This document shows, piece after piece, positions 52,818-62,063 of a stretch of DNA of 64,000 bases. The first letter of the stretch is position 1, and each line of letters opens with the position of its first letter. The stretch comes from Mesorhizobium sp. B2-3-12 (GTDB lineage Bacteria; Pseudomonadota; Alphaproteobacteria; Rhizobiales; Rhizobiaceae). The position numbers and the translations under genes were made by a program. The notes under the pieces were generated by a model, which worked only from the letters and a program-made list of their open reading frames with translations, ran no database searches and was not told where the DNA came from. The stretch lies in contig NZ_VFVR01000008.1 in assembly GCF_006442205.1 (NCBI RefSeq), positions 1 through 64,000 of the forward strand, written 5' to 3'.

Positions 52818-54170
52818 GTGCCCATACGATCTTCGCAATTTTTCAACAATCCGCAGTTTGCTCAAGCGGCGTCGAACCTCGCTTCGCTGTTCGAGCCGCC
52901 GAGCGGCGCGGACGCTGCCGGCTGGGCCGAAGCCAATGCAAAAAAGCAGGTTGCAAGTCAGCTTGCCCAGCAGTTCGACTACATCACCAATCCGGCGAAC
53001 CAGGCCGCGCCCGACTATCAACGGCGAGCGGATAGCTACATGCTGGCTACCGGCGGGATCAACCCGACCCAAAGCTTCTTCGCGCAAAACCAGAACGATG
53101 CCACGAAGCGCCGCGGCGACGATATCACGGCGGCAACGTCGCGCGCCAACAACGCCGACGACAATGCCCGTGCGCTCGAGGTCGGCCAGCTTGGCGGCCT
53201 TGCGGACTTTTACAAGCCGGTGGGCGAAGGTGAAATCCGTCCCGCAATTCCGCAGGACGTCGCAGGCCGCTTCGGCGTTACCCGCGAACTGCCGGCAGAT
53301 CAGGGTCGCGTGAAGCCGCTGACCGACGATCAGTTGAAAGCGGCCATTCTCGGCCAGATGCCGCAAAGTGCGCAGGAGGCTGCGGCCTTCGGCAACACGC
53401 CGGTCGAGAACGTCGTTACGCCGAATGGCCCGCGTATCGCAACCCGGCTCGATGCGATCGGCCAGGAGCCCGTCATTGCAAAGGGCCAAACGATCAACGT
53501 CGGCGGCAACAACGACATCGGCACCATCCCGGCCGGGATGCAAGTTATTCGCGACGGTCAGGGCAACGTCACCGGCATGAAGCCGATTCCGGGCGGACCC
53601 GCCGCGAAGGCTGATGCCGACAGCGCCGCGCAGGTCGCCGCCAAGAGCCAGACGCGCAATGCGTCGGCCGACATCGTCGTCGATGACATCGATCGCGCGC
53701 TGGCGAATATCGATGCAAGCCCGATGCTGAACACGGGTGTGGGCGCCGCGGTCACAGGTGCCGTGCCAGGAACCCCGGCGTTCAACACGAGCGCCTTGAT
53801 CGACACCGTCAAGGCTAATGCCGGCTTCGACAAACTGCAGGCGATGCGCGAAGCGTCCCCGACGGGCGGCGCCCTTGGTGCTGTTTCCGACGCAGAAAAC
53901 CATATGCTGCAGGCGGCCATCGGCAACCTGAACACGTCGCAGAACACCGAACAGCTTCAGTACAATTTGAAACGCGTGTCGAACATCTATCGCGACATCA
54001 TCGATGGCCCCGGCAACGGCCAGCGCTACGATCTCAAAACGGGCGCGCTAGTCGGTGGTCCCGCACCAGCCCAACGATCCGGCCTGCCTGGCACTGCTGA
54101 CGGCACGATCATTCAGAATTCAGCCGGCGACAAGATGGTGCGTCGCGGCGGCAAATGGGAGCCGATGTAA
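52818..54170 (+). CDS. Phage virion-type protein (internal/ejection-like)
   Basis: 450 residues from GTG 52818. Long, Ala/Gly/Gln-rich, with REASPTGGALGAVSDAENHM (about residues 343-362) followed by LQAAIGNLNTSQNTEQLQYN. I recall this motif in phage structural proteins encoded next to ejection proteins. The rest shows low complexity and disorder. It overlaps the next gene by one base (TAATG), a tight operon. Confidence 0.65.
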   Translation: MPIRSSQFFNNPQFAQAASNLASLFEPPSGADAAGWAEANAKKQVASQLAQQFDYITNPANQAAPDYQRRADSYMLATGGINPTQSFFAQNQNDATKRRGDDITAATSRANNADDNARALEVGQLGGLADFYKPVGEGEIRPAIPQDVAGRFGVTRELPADQGRVKPLTDDQLKAAILGQMPQSAQEAAAFGNTPVENVVTPNGPRIATRLDAIGQEPVIAKGQTINVGGNNDIGTIPAGMQVIRDGQGNVTGMKPIPGGPAAKADADSAAQVAAKSQTRNASADIVVDDIDRALANIDASPMLNTGVGAAVTGAVPGTPAFNTSALIDTVKANAGFDKLQAMREASPTGGALGAVSDAENHMLQAAIGNLNTSQNTEQLQYNLKRVSNIYRDIIDGPGNGQRYDLKTGALVGGPAPAQRSGLPGTADGTIIQNSAGDKMVRRGGKWEPM

Positions 54171-56191
54171 TGGCTGATGACCTCCCGCCCGGTTTCCGCA
54201 TCGTTTCCCAGCCCGGCAGCGTTCCGCCGGCCAGCCCCATGGGGCCGTTTCCCGGTATGCTGGAACAGGGCAACATCGATCTGAACGCACGCCCGATCGT
54301 CAAAAACGCCGATGGCTCCTACAGCACCGTGCGATCGATGTCGTTCGGCGATGACGGCGGTCGCGAGATCCTGGTGCCGACCGTGTCGCCTGACGGCAAG
54401 ATCATGAGCGACGGCGCCGCTGCGGACCTGTACGGCAGCACCGGGCAGAACCTTGGCAAGTTCGACACGCCAGCCCATGCGGACATGTACGCCGAAACGC
54501 TCCATAAGGCCCAAGACCAGCATTATGGCGCGCAAGTGGCGCAACCACCCGCTGATGATCTGCCGCCAGGCTTCAGCATCGTTTCGCAGCCGCAAGCGCC
54601 ACAGGGCGTCAGCCAACCGGAAGGCGTTCCGACGTACGTCCCGCCCGGCGTGGAAGGCTACGACCCGAAAACGGGCGAGGCCCAGCAATATGGCAAGGCC
54701 GGTTCAGCAGCGATGGGTGCCGCCGATGCGACGACGTTCGGCTTCGGTGACGAACTGGCGTCCTATCTCGCCAGCACGTTTTCGGGCATTCCACGCGATC
54801 AGGTGCTGTCGGAGATGCGCGGCGATGCCGCCAAGGCGCAAACCGACAACCCAAAGTCTTATCTCGCCGGCGAGGCCGGCGGCGGTTTGGCCCAGGCGGC
54901 CGTGACTGGCGGCGCCGGTTTCGGCTTGAATGCGGCCCGTGCGGGCGGCACGCTCGGCAGAATTGCACTCGGCGGCGCGGCTGACGGTGCGATCTATGGC
55001 GGTGCGCACGGGGCCGGCTCAGCGGACGGCGATTTCATGGGCCGGCTACGTGGTTTGCTGACTGGCGGCACGATCGGCGCAGCCGTCGGCGGCGCGGCGC
55101 CCTACGTGACGTCCGCACTCGGCAGCGTAGCCCGCAAGATCATCAGTCCGTTCGCGTCGACGCCCGAACGTGAAGCCGCAGTCGACGTGCTCGCCCGCGA
55201 AGGCGTTCCTGTCACGGCCGGCCAGCGCACTGGCAGCAACGCGCTTCGCTACGCCGAAAGCGAGCTGGGCGGATCGAAAGCCGCGAACATGGCCGAAAAG
55301 CAGGGCGAAGCTTTCACCGACGCGGCTATGCGCAAGGCCGGCGGATCCGGCAGGGCTACGCCCGACAACATGGCCGCTTTGCGGGATACACTCGGCCAGG
55401 AATTCGAATCGATCTCGCAGCGGAACACGCTCACGGCGGACCCGCAGCTAGGCAACGATATCGGCACCACGCTCAACCGCTACGACAAGTTGCTCGAGGC
55501 GCAACAGAAGCCAATCATCAACGGACTGGCCGACGACATCGTCCAGCGCCTTCAGGCGAACGGCGGCAAGTTGCCGGGCGCGGAATACCAGACGATCCGC
55601 TCCGATCTGTCGCGAGCCTCCAATTCTACGGGCAATCAGACCCTGGCCGCGGCCTTTCGTGGCCTTCGCGATGCACTCGACGGCGCTATGGACCGGTCGA
55701 TCAGTCCGGCCGACGCCGCGCGCTGGGGTGAACTCCGGGGTCAGTACGGCAACATGAAGGTGCTGCAGCGTGCATCCGTTGGTGGGGGCGGAGACGCTGG
55801 CCTCGGGATCATCTCGCCTCCGCAATTGCGCATGGCCGCAGCATCAGGCAACCGGGAAGGTTTCTCCACCGGAGGAAGTGATTTCACCGATCTGGCGAAA
55901 GCCGGGCAAGCCGTCATGAGCAAGCTGCCGAACTCCGGTACCGCTGCGCGCGCGGCAATCCGCAACGTCGGCATACCGTTGTCCGCCGGCATCGGCGGTG
56001 TCGTCGCCGGCATTCCCGGTGCTATTGCCGGCATGGCTGTGCCGCGTGTCGCTGGTCGCGTTCTGATGTCGGGGCCCGGTCAGGCGTATGTCGGCAACCA
56101 AGTGGCCGCAGGATCGACTGACCCGGTAACGAACGCTGTACTTGCGGTCCTGGCGCGCCAGGGAGCTATTCCTGCGGTCACGGGGGAATAG
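54170..56191 (+). CDS. Large glycine-rich phage virion protein
   Basis: 673 residues from ATG 54170. The segment DDLPPGF(R/S)IVSQP occurs twice, at residues 3-14 and again near 128. The middle is glycine- and alanine-rich (GGGLAQAAVTGGAGFGLNAA, GGTIGAAVGGAAPYVTSALG), with membrane-prone stretches as expected for DNA-ejection proteins. The C-terminal GIPLSAGIGGVVAGIPGAIA is hydrophobic as well. Probably an ejected or internal virion protein; the precise role is inferred from context. Confidence 0.65.
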   Translation: MADDLPPGFRIVSQPGSVPPASPMGPFPGMLEQGNIDLNARPIVKNADGSYSTVRSMSFGDDGGREILVPTVSPDGKIMSDGAAADLYGSTGQNLGKFDTPAHADMYAETLHKAQDQHYGAQVAQPPADDLPPGFSIVSQPQAPQGVSQPEGVPTYVPPGVEGYDPKTGEAQQYGKAGSAAMGAADATTFGFGDELASYLASTFSGIPRDQVLSEMRGDAAKAQTDNPKSYLAGEAGGGLAQAAVTGGAGFGLNAARAGGTLGRIALGGAADGAIYGGAHGAGSADGDFMGRLRGLLTGGTIGAAVGGAAPYVTSALGSVARKIISPFASTPEREAAVDVLAREGVPVTAGQRTGSNALRYAESELGGSKAANMAEKQGEAFTDAAMRKAGGSGRATPDNMAALRDTLGQEFESISQRNTLTADPQLGNDIGTTLNRYDKLLEAQQKPIINGLADDIVQRLQANGGKLPGAEYQTIRSDLSRASNSTGNQTLAAAFRGLRDALDGAMDRSISPADAARWGELRGQYGNMKVLQRASVGGGGDAGLGIISPPQLRMAAASGNREGFSTGGSDFTDLAKAGQAVMSKLPNSGTAARAAIRNVGIPLSAGIGGVVAGIPGAIAGMAVPRVAGRVLMSGPGQAYVGNQVAAGSTDPVTNAVLAVLARQGAIPAVTGE

Positions 56192-56221
56192 GGTTCGATC
56201 GTGAAGCACCCCGCCGCGCCC

Positions 56222-56488
56222 TTACTGGTACGGATTGTCTTCGCTAGGTCGGCCAGGGTTCGCCAGATACCAAAGACGTTTGTTGGCCTCGTGAAGCTGG
56301 ATCTGCATGTGAACCATGCTGCGGTAGAGCGCGTAGAAGCATGTCGCGACGAAGACTGCGGCGAGCGTGTACCGACCCCCGAACTCGTAGACGTTCACAG
56401 CCTGAGCTCCGCCAAAAAACACGGAGAGTGGCAAAACAGAACCGATAAATTCACCCACGCCCCACCCCCGATTATCTAAATCGGCCAC
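56222..56488 (-). CDS. Small membrane protein, possible holin
   Basis: 88 residues. One or two hydrophobic helices (EFIGSVLPLSVFFGGAQAVN and YTLAAVFVATCFYALYRSMV) and a charged C-terminus. The size and position among phage genes suit a holin, but the opposite strand and lack of an adjacent endolysin weaken that. Unknown otherwise. Confidence 0.55.
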   Translation of the reverse strand: MADLDNRGWGVGEFIGSVLPLSVFFGGAQAVNVYEFGGRYTLAAVFVATCFYALYRSMVHMQIQLHEANKRLWYLANPGRPSEDNPYQ

Positions 56489-56552
56489 AATATCGGCAGC
56501 ACCGAAGAGTTCAAGCTCGCCGGCGGCGCAGCAACCTCAAGCCTTGGCCGAC

Positions 56553-56690
56553 ATGTTCATCGACCCGCAGGCGGTCGAGCTTATCCGAAACGCGAACAAC
56601 CGCGGCGCCAGGATCGGGATCGGCGAAGCGCTGGGCCGCACCGCGGCGGAAGCAGGAGGGACGATGTTCGGTCCGCAGACCAACCGGTAA
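56553..56690 (+). pseudogene. Fragment of a phage structural gene
   Basis: A short plus-strand frame reads MFIDPQAVELIRNANNRGAR, then IGIGEALGRTAAEAGG and stop; the open frame extends upstream to about 56475 without a start. It resembles the C-terminal end of a large virion protein of the neighbouring type and is probably left from a deletion or duplication. Confidence 0.4.
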
Positions 56691-56721
56691 GGCCAACTGC
56701 GTTCGGGTCGTCCATCCACAA

Positions 56722-57123
56722 TCAAGGGTAGTTGCGTGGTTTCGGAGCGGGTGGTGTAGGCTTCTGGAACACGATCCCGCACTTCTTCACGGTCGATGCA
56801 TCTTCGATCGCCTGCATCTCGCCCTTCAGCCGAGCGACTTCCGCTGCGGAGGCTCCATCACCATTCGCGAAGAATAGCGCCGGCCAAAAGATGATGACGC
56901 CAACGGCAACAACGGCTGCGTCTTGGCCCGCCTTTTTGTTCTGGACGCCTGCAGCCTCGGCGGCTCGCCTTGATATGTTCGTGGCTTCCAGAGCCAGCTG
57001 CTCGCACGTCAGATTTTGGTATAAAATCGGCGAAACATAGCTCGCGGTAATTTTTTCAGGCGGTGTGGCGCACCCGCAAAGCAACATGGCAGCGCTGAGC
57101 GCTGCGCATTGAAAACTGTTCAT
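56722..57123 (-). CDS. Lipoprotein of the phage/accessory element
   Basis: 133 residues from ATG 57123. The signal peptide SAAMLLCGC with lipobox LLCGC predicts lipidation at the second Cys. The conserved-looking body is SYVSPILYQNLTCEQLALEA, then an internal hydrophobic segment (VGVIIFWPALFFANGDGASA) and EVARLKGEMQAIEDAST. I recall related lipoproteins in many proteobacteria and their prophages. Function unknown. Confidence 0.75.
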   Translation of the reverse strand: MNSFQCAALSAAMLLCGCATPPEKITASYVSPILYQNLTCEQLALEATNISRRAAEAAGVQNKKAGQDAAVVAVGVIIFWPALFFANGDGASAAEVARLKGEMQAIEDASTVKKCGIVFQKPTPPAPKPRNYP

Positions 57124-57433
57124 CCCCCAAGCCCCTCCCCAAGGCATGAGGGCGATAATGCATATTCAACCCAGGCTTACAAGACGACAAGATCAGTAAA
57201 CTGGTGATTGTCACTCTGGCCCGGCAAAGTAGAGCGTCTAGGTTCCATTTTCATCGGCTCCGTGATATTGTCGATTTGCCGGAACCGCGCAGAACTCGGG
57301 TATCTGCACCAACCGCTTCGGGATCGCCGGAGCCAACGTCAACCGACTTCCAACCAGCATCTCAAAACGTGTCGCGCGGAGCCTGGCTCGAGCGCCGCGG
57401 TGCTATCTGGAAGCGACGTTCTGGTGCATCCGA
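57124..57433. other. Intergenic region upstream of the tail fibre gene
   Basis: 310 bp between the divergent lipoprotein and tail fibre genes. An in-frame 90-residue reading from 57204 shows no family resemblance. It should hold the promoters of both genes. Confidence 0.4.
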
Positions 57434-59803
57434 ATGGCCTCTCCGACGAAACCCAAGCTCACCTATTCATACGTAGCATTCCAACAGGAACAGCAGCAAA
57501 ACCCATTTCCCGGAACTCAATTGCAGGCGGACCTTGCCGAGCTTACTCGGGCCGCCGGCGACACGATCGACGCACTGGCCGACGTTCGGCGGTCCGATGG
57601 CAAGCTGCAGAACCAGAGCGTCACGCCGGACAGTCTCACGCCGGCGACGCTGGCGCTGATCACCGGCGAGGGTGCTACCGGCCCGACAGGGCCTACCGGA
57701 CCGGCTGGCGTCGGTGCGACCGGCCCGACGGGCCTGACCGGTGCCACAGGGCCGTCTGGCGCCGCGGGCGCGGTCGGAGCGACGGGCGCAACCGGCCCGG
57801 CGGGAACGAACGGCAGCAACGGCGCCGTCGGGGCGACGGGACCGACCGGTGTCACCGGCCCGACCGGGCCTACCGGTGTCACGGGGTTGACCGGTGCGAC
57901 CGGTATTACCGGGGTGACAGGCGTTACGGGACCAACCGGAGCGACCGGTCCGGTGCCGAGCGGCTTCCCGACGCCGGCTGCGTCCACGTTCCTGCAGCGC
58001 GACGCGGGGAATACGGCCTATGTGGCGTTGGCCGTCGATAGCGCCCGGCTTGCGCTTGCGGCGCCGGTCTACGTCGCCACTCGCGCGGCGCTGAAGGCGC
58101 TCGACACCACTAAGGACACGACCGCGCTTTTCGACGGCTCGATCTGGCGGTTTCTGGCCGGTAACTATTCGGCCCTCGTCACCGCCGATACCCAGGAAGG
58201 GTATGTCGTCAAGGCGACGGCGATTGCGTCGACAGTAGGCGCGTGGGTCAGGTCGACCGCGTTTCACACCCCGGAAATGTTCCAGGCGATTTCCGACTGG
58301 ACGGGCACGGCCGGCACCAGCACCAACAACGCCACGGCATTGCAAAAGATGTTGGACGTGGCCAAGCTGACCGGCCTGCCGATGGTCATCTCTGACGGCC
58401 CCGGCTTCTATTGCAATGCGACGCTTTCCGTTTCGAATCTTGATTTCGTGATGTCGGGCGCTTTCGGGGCAAGCCGGATCGTCTTCGGGACCAGTGCGAC
58501 AGACGGGCTTGTAATCACACAGGACAATTTTGAACACGCGACCCACATCCTGAGCCTGACCATCACGACGCTCGGCCAGGAAACCGGCGCCGGGCTCAAG
58601 GTCACATATTCGAACACCGATAGCGTGAACAACCGCAACCAGCCTCGTTGTCTGCTGAAAGACCTCGACATTCGGGGAGAAACGCTCTCGGCAGGCTGGC
58701 AGGACGGCATCAAGGCTACCGATGTTCACAACCTGAGCATCATCCGCCCCTGTATCAATGGGCGCCGCGACTTGGGGTTCACCGACAAGCGCAGCTTCAA
58801 TTTGATGCGCTACGGGCTATACCTGACCAACACCTCTGGCGCATTCCCGTCCGACCTCAATATCGAATGCCCTCGTATCTACAGCTGCCAGGTTGGCATT
58901 TATGGCGACGGCGAGGGGTCGGAAGGCATAAAGATTGATCGCCCTGAATTGGTCGGTGTGATCACCGGCGTCAGCACGCGACACACAACAACGCGGCCTT
59001 TGGTTCAGGTGCGCGGTGGCCATATCAACTGTTTTGAGTTCGGCATTGACCTGAAGAATTCGCCGCAGTCCGTCATAGCCGACATGCTGATCTACAAGAT
59101 CCAGCTTACGAACACGGACACCATTGCCATAAAGCTCGACACTTGCGATTTTTCAACCATCGGGCCGAACGTAAGATTGATGAACCAGGGCACCGACAAG
59201 GCCACAAATGGCGAGTGGGATGGTATCCAGATAATTAGTTCGAACTACTTCAAGATCGAAGGCCCCGAGCAGGAACGCCCCTCTCGCACCGTGGCAATTT
59301 CAGGGACGAGCACAGGCGGCGAGACCCGAGACATCCGCACCTATGGAGTCTATACAGGCGCAACTATTGCGCCCTATCTAGACACGTCATCCGGGGTGAA
59401 TTCACGTTTGGGAGGGAACAGAAAAGTCGTTTCCGCGACCAACGGCGCAGTGACAGTAACGAGCGGCAACACGACGGTCGCAACCTCGGGATCGCTCAAC
59501 GTCAATAAGGGTGAGCGCTTCCTTGTTCATGGCATGATCAACACCAGCAAGGGTGCGACGGCTGGCGATTTCCTGACTATTCTCACCAAATCAGGCACGG
59601 CCACCGCTGTTTTCAACGACAGCCGAGCGAGTCTCATTCAAAGGGCACAGCAGGCTATCAGCGGCAACGTTTCCCACATCGTATCGGGCGTCATTTCGGT
59701 GACCGCGAGCGGCACGCTGACCATCAATCTGCAAGGCAACTCGCAGGGGAGCAATTCCGACGTTCTTGCTGGCGATGGTCAATTGACCGTTGAAATGTTG
59801 TAA
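57434..59803 (+). CDS. Tail fibre/spike protein with collagen-like stalk
   Basis: 789 residues. N-terminal attachment part (PTKPKLTYSYVAFQQEQQQN, then AELTRAAGDTIDALADVR) typical of phage tail fibres. A Gly-X-Y collagen-like stalk covers about residues 79-173, built of GATGPTG and GVTGPTG units. Then comes a domain with a right-handed beta-helix pattern (VHNLSIIRPCINGRRDLGFT, VIADMLIYKIQLTNTDTIAI), probably the receptor-binding or glycan-degrading part, and a Ser/Thr-rich beta-strand end. It is virion-associated and would set host range. Confidence 0.85.
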   Translation: MASPTKPKLTYSYVAFQQEQQQNPFPGTQLQADLAELTRAAGDTIDALADVRRSDGKLQNQSVTPDSLTPATLALITGEGATGPTGPTGPAGVGATGPTGLTGATGPSGAAGAVGATGATGPAGTNGSNGAVGATGPTGVTGPTGPTGVTGLTGATGITGVTGVTGPTGATGPVPSGFPTPAASTFLQRDAGNTAYVALAVDSARLALAAPVYVATRAALKALDTTKDTTALFDGSIWRFLAGNYSALVTADTQEGYVVKATAIASTVGAWVRSTAFHTPEMFQAISDWTGTAGTSTNNATALQKMLDVAKLTGLPMVISDGPGFYCNATLSVSNLDFVMSGAFGASRIVFGTSATDGLVITQDNFEHATHILSLTITTLGQETGAGLKVTYSNTDSVNNRNQPRCLLKDLDIRGETLSAGWQDGIKATDVHNLSIIRPCINGRRDLGFTDKRSFNLMRYGLYLTNTSGAFPSDLNIECPRIYSCQVGIYGDGEGSEGIKIDRPELVGVITGVSTRHTTTRPLVQVRGGHINCFEFGIDLKNSPQSVIADMLIYKIQLTNTDTIAIKLDTCDFSTIGPNVRLMNQGTDKATNGEWDGIQIISSNYFKIEGPEQERPSRTVAISGTSTGGETRDIRTYGVYTGATIAPYLDTSSGVNSRLGGNRKVVSATNGAVTVTSGNTTVATSGSLNVNKGERFLVHGMINTSKGATAGDFLTILTKSGTATAVFNDSRASLIQRAQQAISGNVSHIVSGVISVTASGTLTINLQGNSQGSNSDVLAGDGQLTVEML

Positions 59804-60093
59804 GGTCAGCGCCGCAGCCGCCGCCAAGCCCGAACCACTCGCCATGCGGTCTTAATGGCTGGCTTGGACCCGGATGCGATGAGAAAACGCTGGAGCCGAA
59901 GCGTAGTTTTATAACGGCGCCCGACACACTCACGTCACCGACGCCTTCAGTTCCTGCGCCTTCACCAACAAAATCGCCAATTTCTGCGGGATGATGAAAG
60001 GCTGCGGTCACACGGTTTTTCTCTACGCCGGCGAGCAGAACACCGCGCCGTGCGACGAACACATCGTCTGCATCGACGAGGCCACGCGTGAGC
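59804..60093. other. Intergenic region
   Basis: 290 bp between the convergent tail fibre gene and the zinc-ribbon-type gene. A 63-residue plus frame with several Cys at 59991-60182 overlaps the next gene on the opposite strand and is not accepted. Confidence 0.4.
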
Positions 60094-60555
60094 CTAGTTC
60101 CGTGGCAACTTGTGAATCTCCAGCCGCACTGGCCCGCCACGATTGCAACTCGTGCAGACAAGCGCTCGTTCAACCGTGCTGAATAGCGCGTCCTTGCCAT
60201 ATCGGCGGATCAGCGCTGCCGCCTTTACCGGGGCATGATGGGAGCAATTCTTGCACCATGCCCGCAGCGTGTGCCACTCGCGCAAATCCCCGAGCGAGAC
60301 GTCCAGACCCGCGTGAATGCTGCCATCGATAATCGTCTGTGGTGGGATTTTCACTTCGCCAGGCGTTACGATTTTTTCCATGACGTGGCGGCTGTTGTAG
60401 TGGATCAGCAGCATGCCTGGCCGGCGCCGGATCGCTGCCTGCCAAGCCGCCTGACTGACCATCGCGTCCGGCGATCGAGATATTGTTTCGAGATGGGTCT
60501 TTTCCTCCCGGTCCCAAACCTCGATCCTGAAATTGTCCTCGGCCGTGTCCGCCAT
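60094..60555 (-). CDS. Unknown protein with CxxC pairs
   Basis: 153 residues from ATG 60555. The N-terminal half has FRIEVWDREEKTHLETISRS and WQAAIRRRPGMLLIHYNSRH; the C-terminal half has WCKNCSHHAPVKAAALIRRY and LVCTSCNRGGPVRLEIHKLP, two CxxC pairs that form a plausible zinc ribbon. Probably nucleic-acid or metal binding. Family not recognised. Confidence 0.6.
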   Translation of the reverse strand: MADTAEDNFRIEVWDREEKTHLETISRSPDAMVSQAAWQAAIRRRPGMLLIHYNSRHVMEKIVTPGEVKIPPQTIIDGSIHAGLDVSLGDLREWHTLRAWCKNCSHHAPVKAAALIRRYGKDALFSTVERALVCTSCNRGGPVRLEIHKLPRN

Positions 60556-60639
60556 CTGGCCCTTATCCACCACGCGTCATGAGAACGAATAAGGAACAAA
60601 TTCCTTGCCCGTCAAGCCGTCTTGTGGAATCTATGATGC

Positions 60640-60828
60640 ATGAGTGACGAGCCTGCCAAACTTGCCGACGGCATGACGCCGGCGCCGCGAGAGCGTGCCA
60701 GAGTGCTGGGCCACATGTGTGAGCACGCAGGCTGTTTGAAGCACGGAGGCTTCGGCTTTGCTCGGGCTCGGCAGGAGTCGCACTGGTTCTGTTTCAAGCA
60801 CCGGGATGACGGCGAGCGTTACTTGTGA
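60640..60828 (+). CDS. Small Cys/His-rich protein
   Basis: 62 residues. HMCEHAGCLKHGGFGFARAR and HWFCFKHRDDGE supply C..C and C..H pairs, a compact zinc-binding pattern. I recall similar short proteins in Mesorhizobium accessory DNA. Function unknown. The next small gene begins 6 bp later. Confidence 0.6.
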   Translation: MSDEPAKLADGMTPAPRERARVLGHMCEHAGCLKHGGFGFARARQESHWFCFKHRDDGERYL

Positions 60829-60834
60829 GGCAAG

Positions 60835-61074
60835 ATGGCGAAGCGACCAAAAACCCAGATGTTGCCGGCAGTTCGTGGTTGCACGATCGACATGGATGGC
60901 GATGAGCCGAGACCGACCAGATGCATCGTCGGGCTGTTGACGGAGGACGGCGTCACCCAGTTCGCCCTTAGTAAGCAAGGCGCCAGAACCATGATGCTGG
61001 CCCTTCAGACCTTTCTCGACAGGGTCGACGCTCCGAAGCGTGATGCGGCCGTCAAACGTCAAACAGATCAGTAG
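60835..61074 (+). CDS. Small unknown protein
   Basis: 79 residues from ATG 60835. Includes VGLLTEDGVTQFALSKQGAR and LALQTFLDRVDAPKRD. No family recognised. Its 3-prime end overlaps the end of the convergent SRAP gene by 23 bp. Confidence 0.55.
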   Translation: MAKRPKTQMLPAVRGCTIDMDGDEPRPTRCIVGLLTEDGVTQFALSKQGARTMMLALQTFLDRVDAPKRDAAVKRQTDQ

Positions 61075-61771
61075 GCCCGCGGCCGAGCTCGTCAATGATG
61101 TCGGGAGTGTTGTTCCGCGGCGAGCCGACCTTACTGTCGATCGGCCACATCTTCATCAGATCCGAGGGGAACGGCTTCATCAGGTCGCGAGGATCCGGTT
61201 CAGGCCCAAGCCAGCGCATGTAATCCGACGGCGCCAGGATGACCGGCATGCGGTCGTGGATTGTCGCCATCAGGGAGTTTGGCTCACAAGTTGCGATGGC
61301 GAATGTCCGGATCAATTCGCCCGTCACTTTGTCGGCATACTCTTCCCAGATGCCTGCCATGGCGAAGGGCTGATCGTCCTTCATGGCGATGGCGTAGGGC
61401 TGCTTCTTCTTCCCCGAGGCGTCGAGCTTCTGCCATTCAAAATAGCCGTCGACAGGCACCAGGCAGCGGCGGGACGCGTAGGCCTTGCGGAACATGCCAT
61501 TGCTGGCGATGGTCTCGCAGCGGGCGTTGACGGGCGGCGGCCGGCCGCCACCATCCCGCGCCCAGCCCGGCACCAGACCCCAGCGCGCCGAGACAAAGCC
61601 CGCCATGCTGGTCGATAGTTCCTCACGGACGATGATCGGATAGGTCAGGCTCGGCGCGCCGTTCCAAAGTGGGAAGCTGTTTCCCAGCCGTTCGACCTCG
61701 CCAGGATGAGCGAACTCGAAGCGGCGAACCATGTCGGGGATTGTGGTCTTGACAAAAACACGTCCGCACAT
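61052..61771 (-). CDS. SRAP (HMCES/YedK-like) abasic-site protein
   Basis: 239 residues. The mature N-terminus MCGRVFVK gives catalytic Cys2, which cross-links to abasic sites in single-stranded DNA. PVNARCETIASNGMFRKAYA and RRCLVPVDGYFEWQKLD hold the Asn and Glu residues, and SLMATIHDRMPVIL the His. The protein shields abasic sites during replication. Convergent with a small unknown gene and near an ATP-dependent DNA ligase gene, giving a local DNA-repair theme. Confidence 0.93.
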   Translation of the reverse strand: MCGRVFVKTTIPDMVRRFEFAHPGEVERLGNSFPLWNGAPSLTYPIIVREELSTSMAGFVSARWGLVPGWARDGGGRPPPVNARCETIASNGMFRKAYASRRCLVPVDGYFEWQKLDASGKKKQPYAIAMKDDQPFAMAGIWEEYADKVTGELIRTFAIATCEPNSLMATIHDRMPVILAPSDYMRWLGPEPDPRDLMKPFPSDLMKMWPIDSKVGSPRNNTPDIIDELGRGPTDLFDV

Positions 61772-61817
61772 CGCTAAAAGATAGGGACGCGCCCGGCCAG
61801 AGTCTACATTGGGACGG

Positions 61818-62039
61818 CTATTCTATCGCGCCGCCCTCTTGATTGCTGACAGCCTCCGCCATAACGGCGAAGACGCTGTCGACCTCCTCGTCGATCTCGC
61901 GGGGCGGGATGCCGGCCTTTATCGCGTCGGCAATAGCTTGATCCGCAAGATCGGTGAGCAGGCCCGGATCGGCGGAAGCTCCCTCAGGGATGTTTTCGTC
62001 CATCCATTTGTAGAGAAAGTCGATGGCACGCGTGCTCAT
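61818..62039 (-). CDS. DUF768 protein
   Basis: 73 residues: MSTRAIDFLYKWMDENIPEG, LADQAIADAIKAGIPPREID, EEVDSVFAVMAEAV. This is the DUF768 pattern, which I know mainly from Mesorhizobium, where it is highly multiplied. Function unknown. Last gene of the ligase-led minus-strand group. Confidence 0.87.
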   Translation of the reverse strand: MSTRAIDFLYKWMDENIPEGASADPGLLTDLADQAIADAIKAGIPPREIDEEVDSVFAVMAEAVSNQEGGAIE

Positions 62040-62063
62040 GCCGCGATAAGTTCGAACGGCTCG

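Noticed and set aside
57208..58041. Frame of 277 residues over the collagen-like region
   Set aside because: Out-of-frame reading of the Gly-X-Y repeats of the tail fibre gene.
59991..60182. Small Cys-containing plus-strand frame
   Set aside because: Its second half overlaps the better-supported minus-strand gene with two CxxC pairs.
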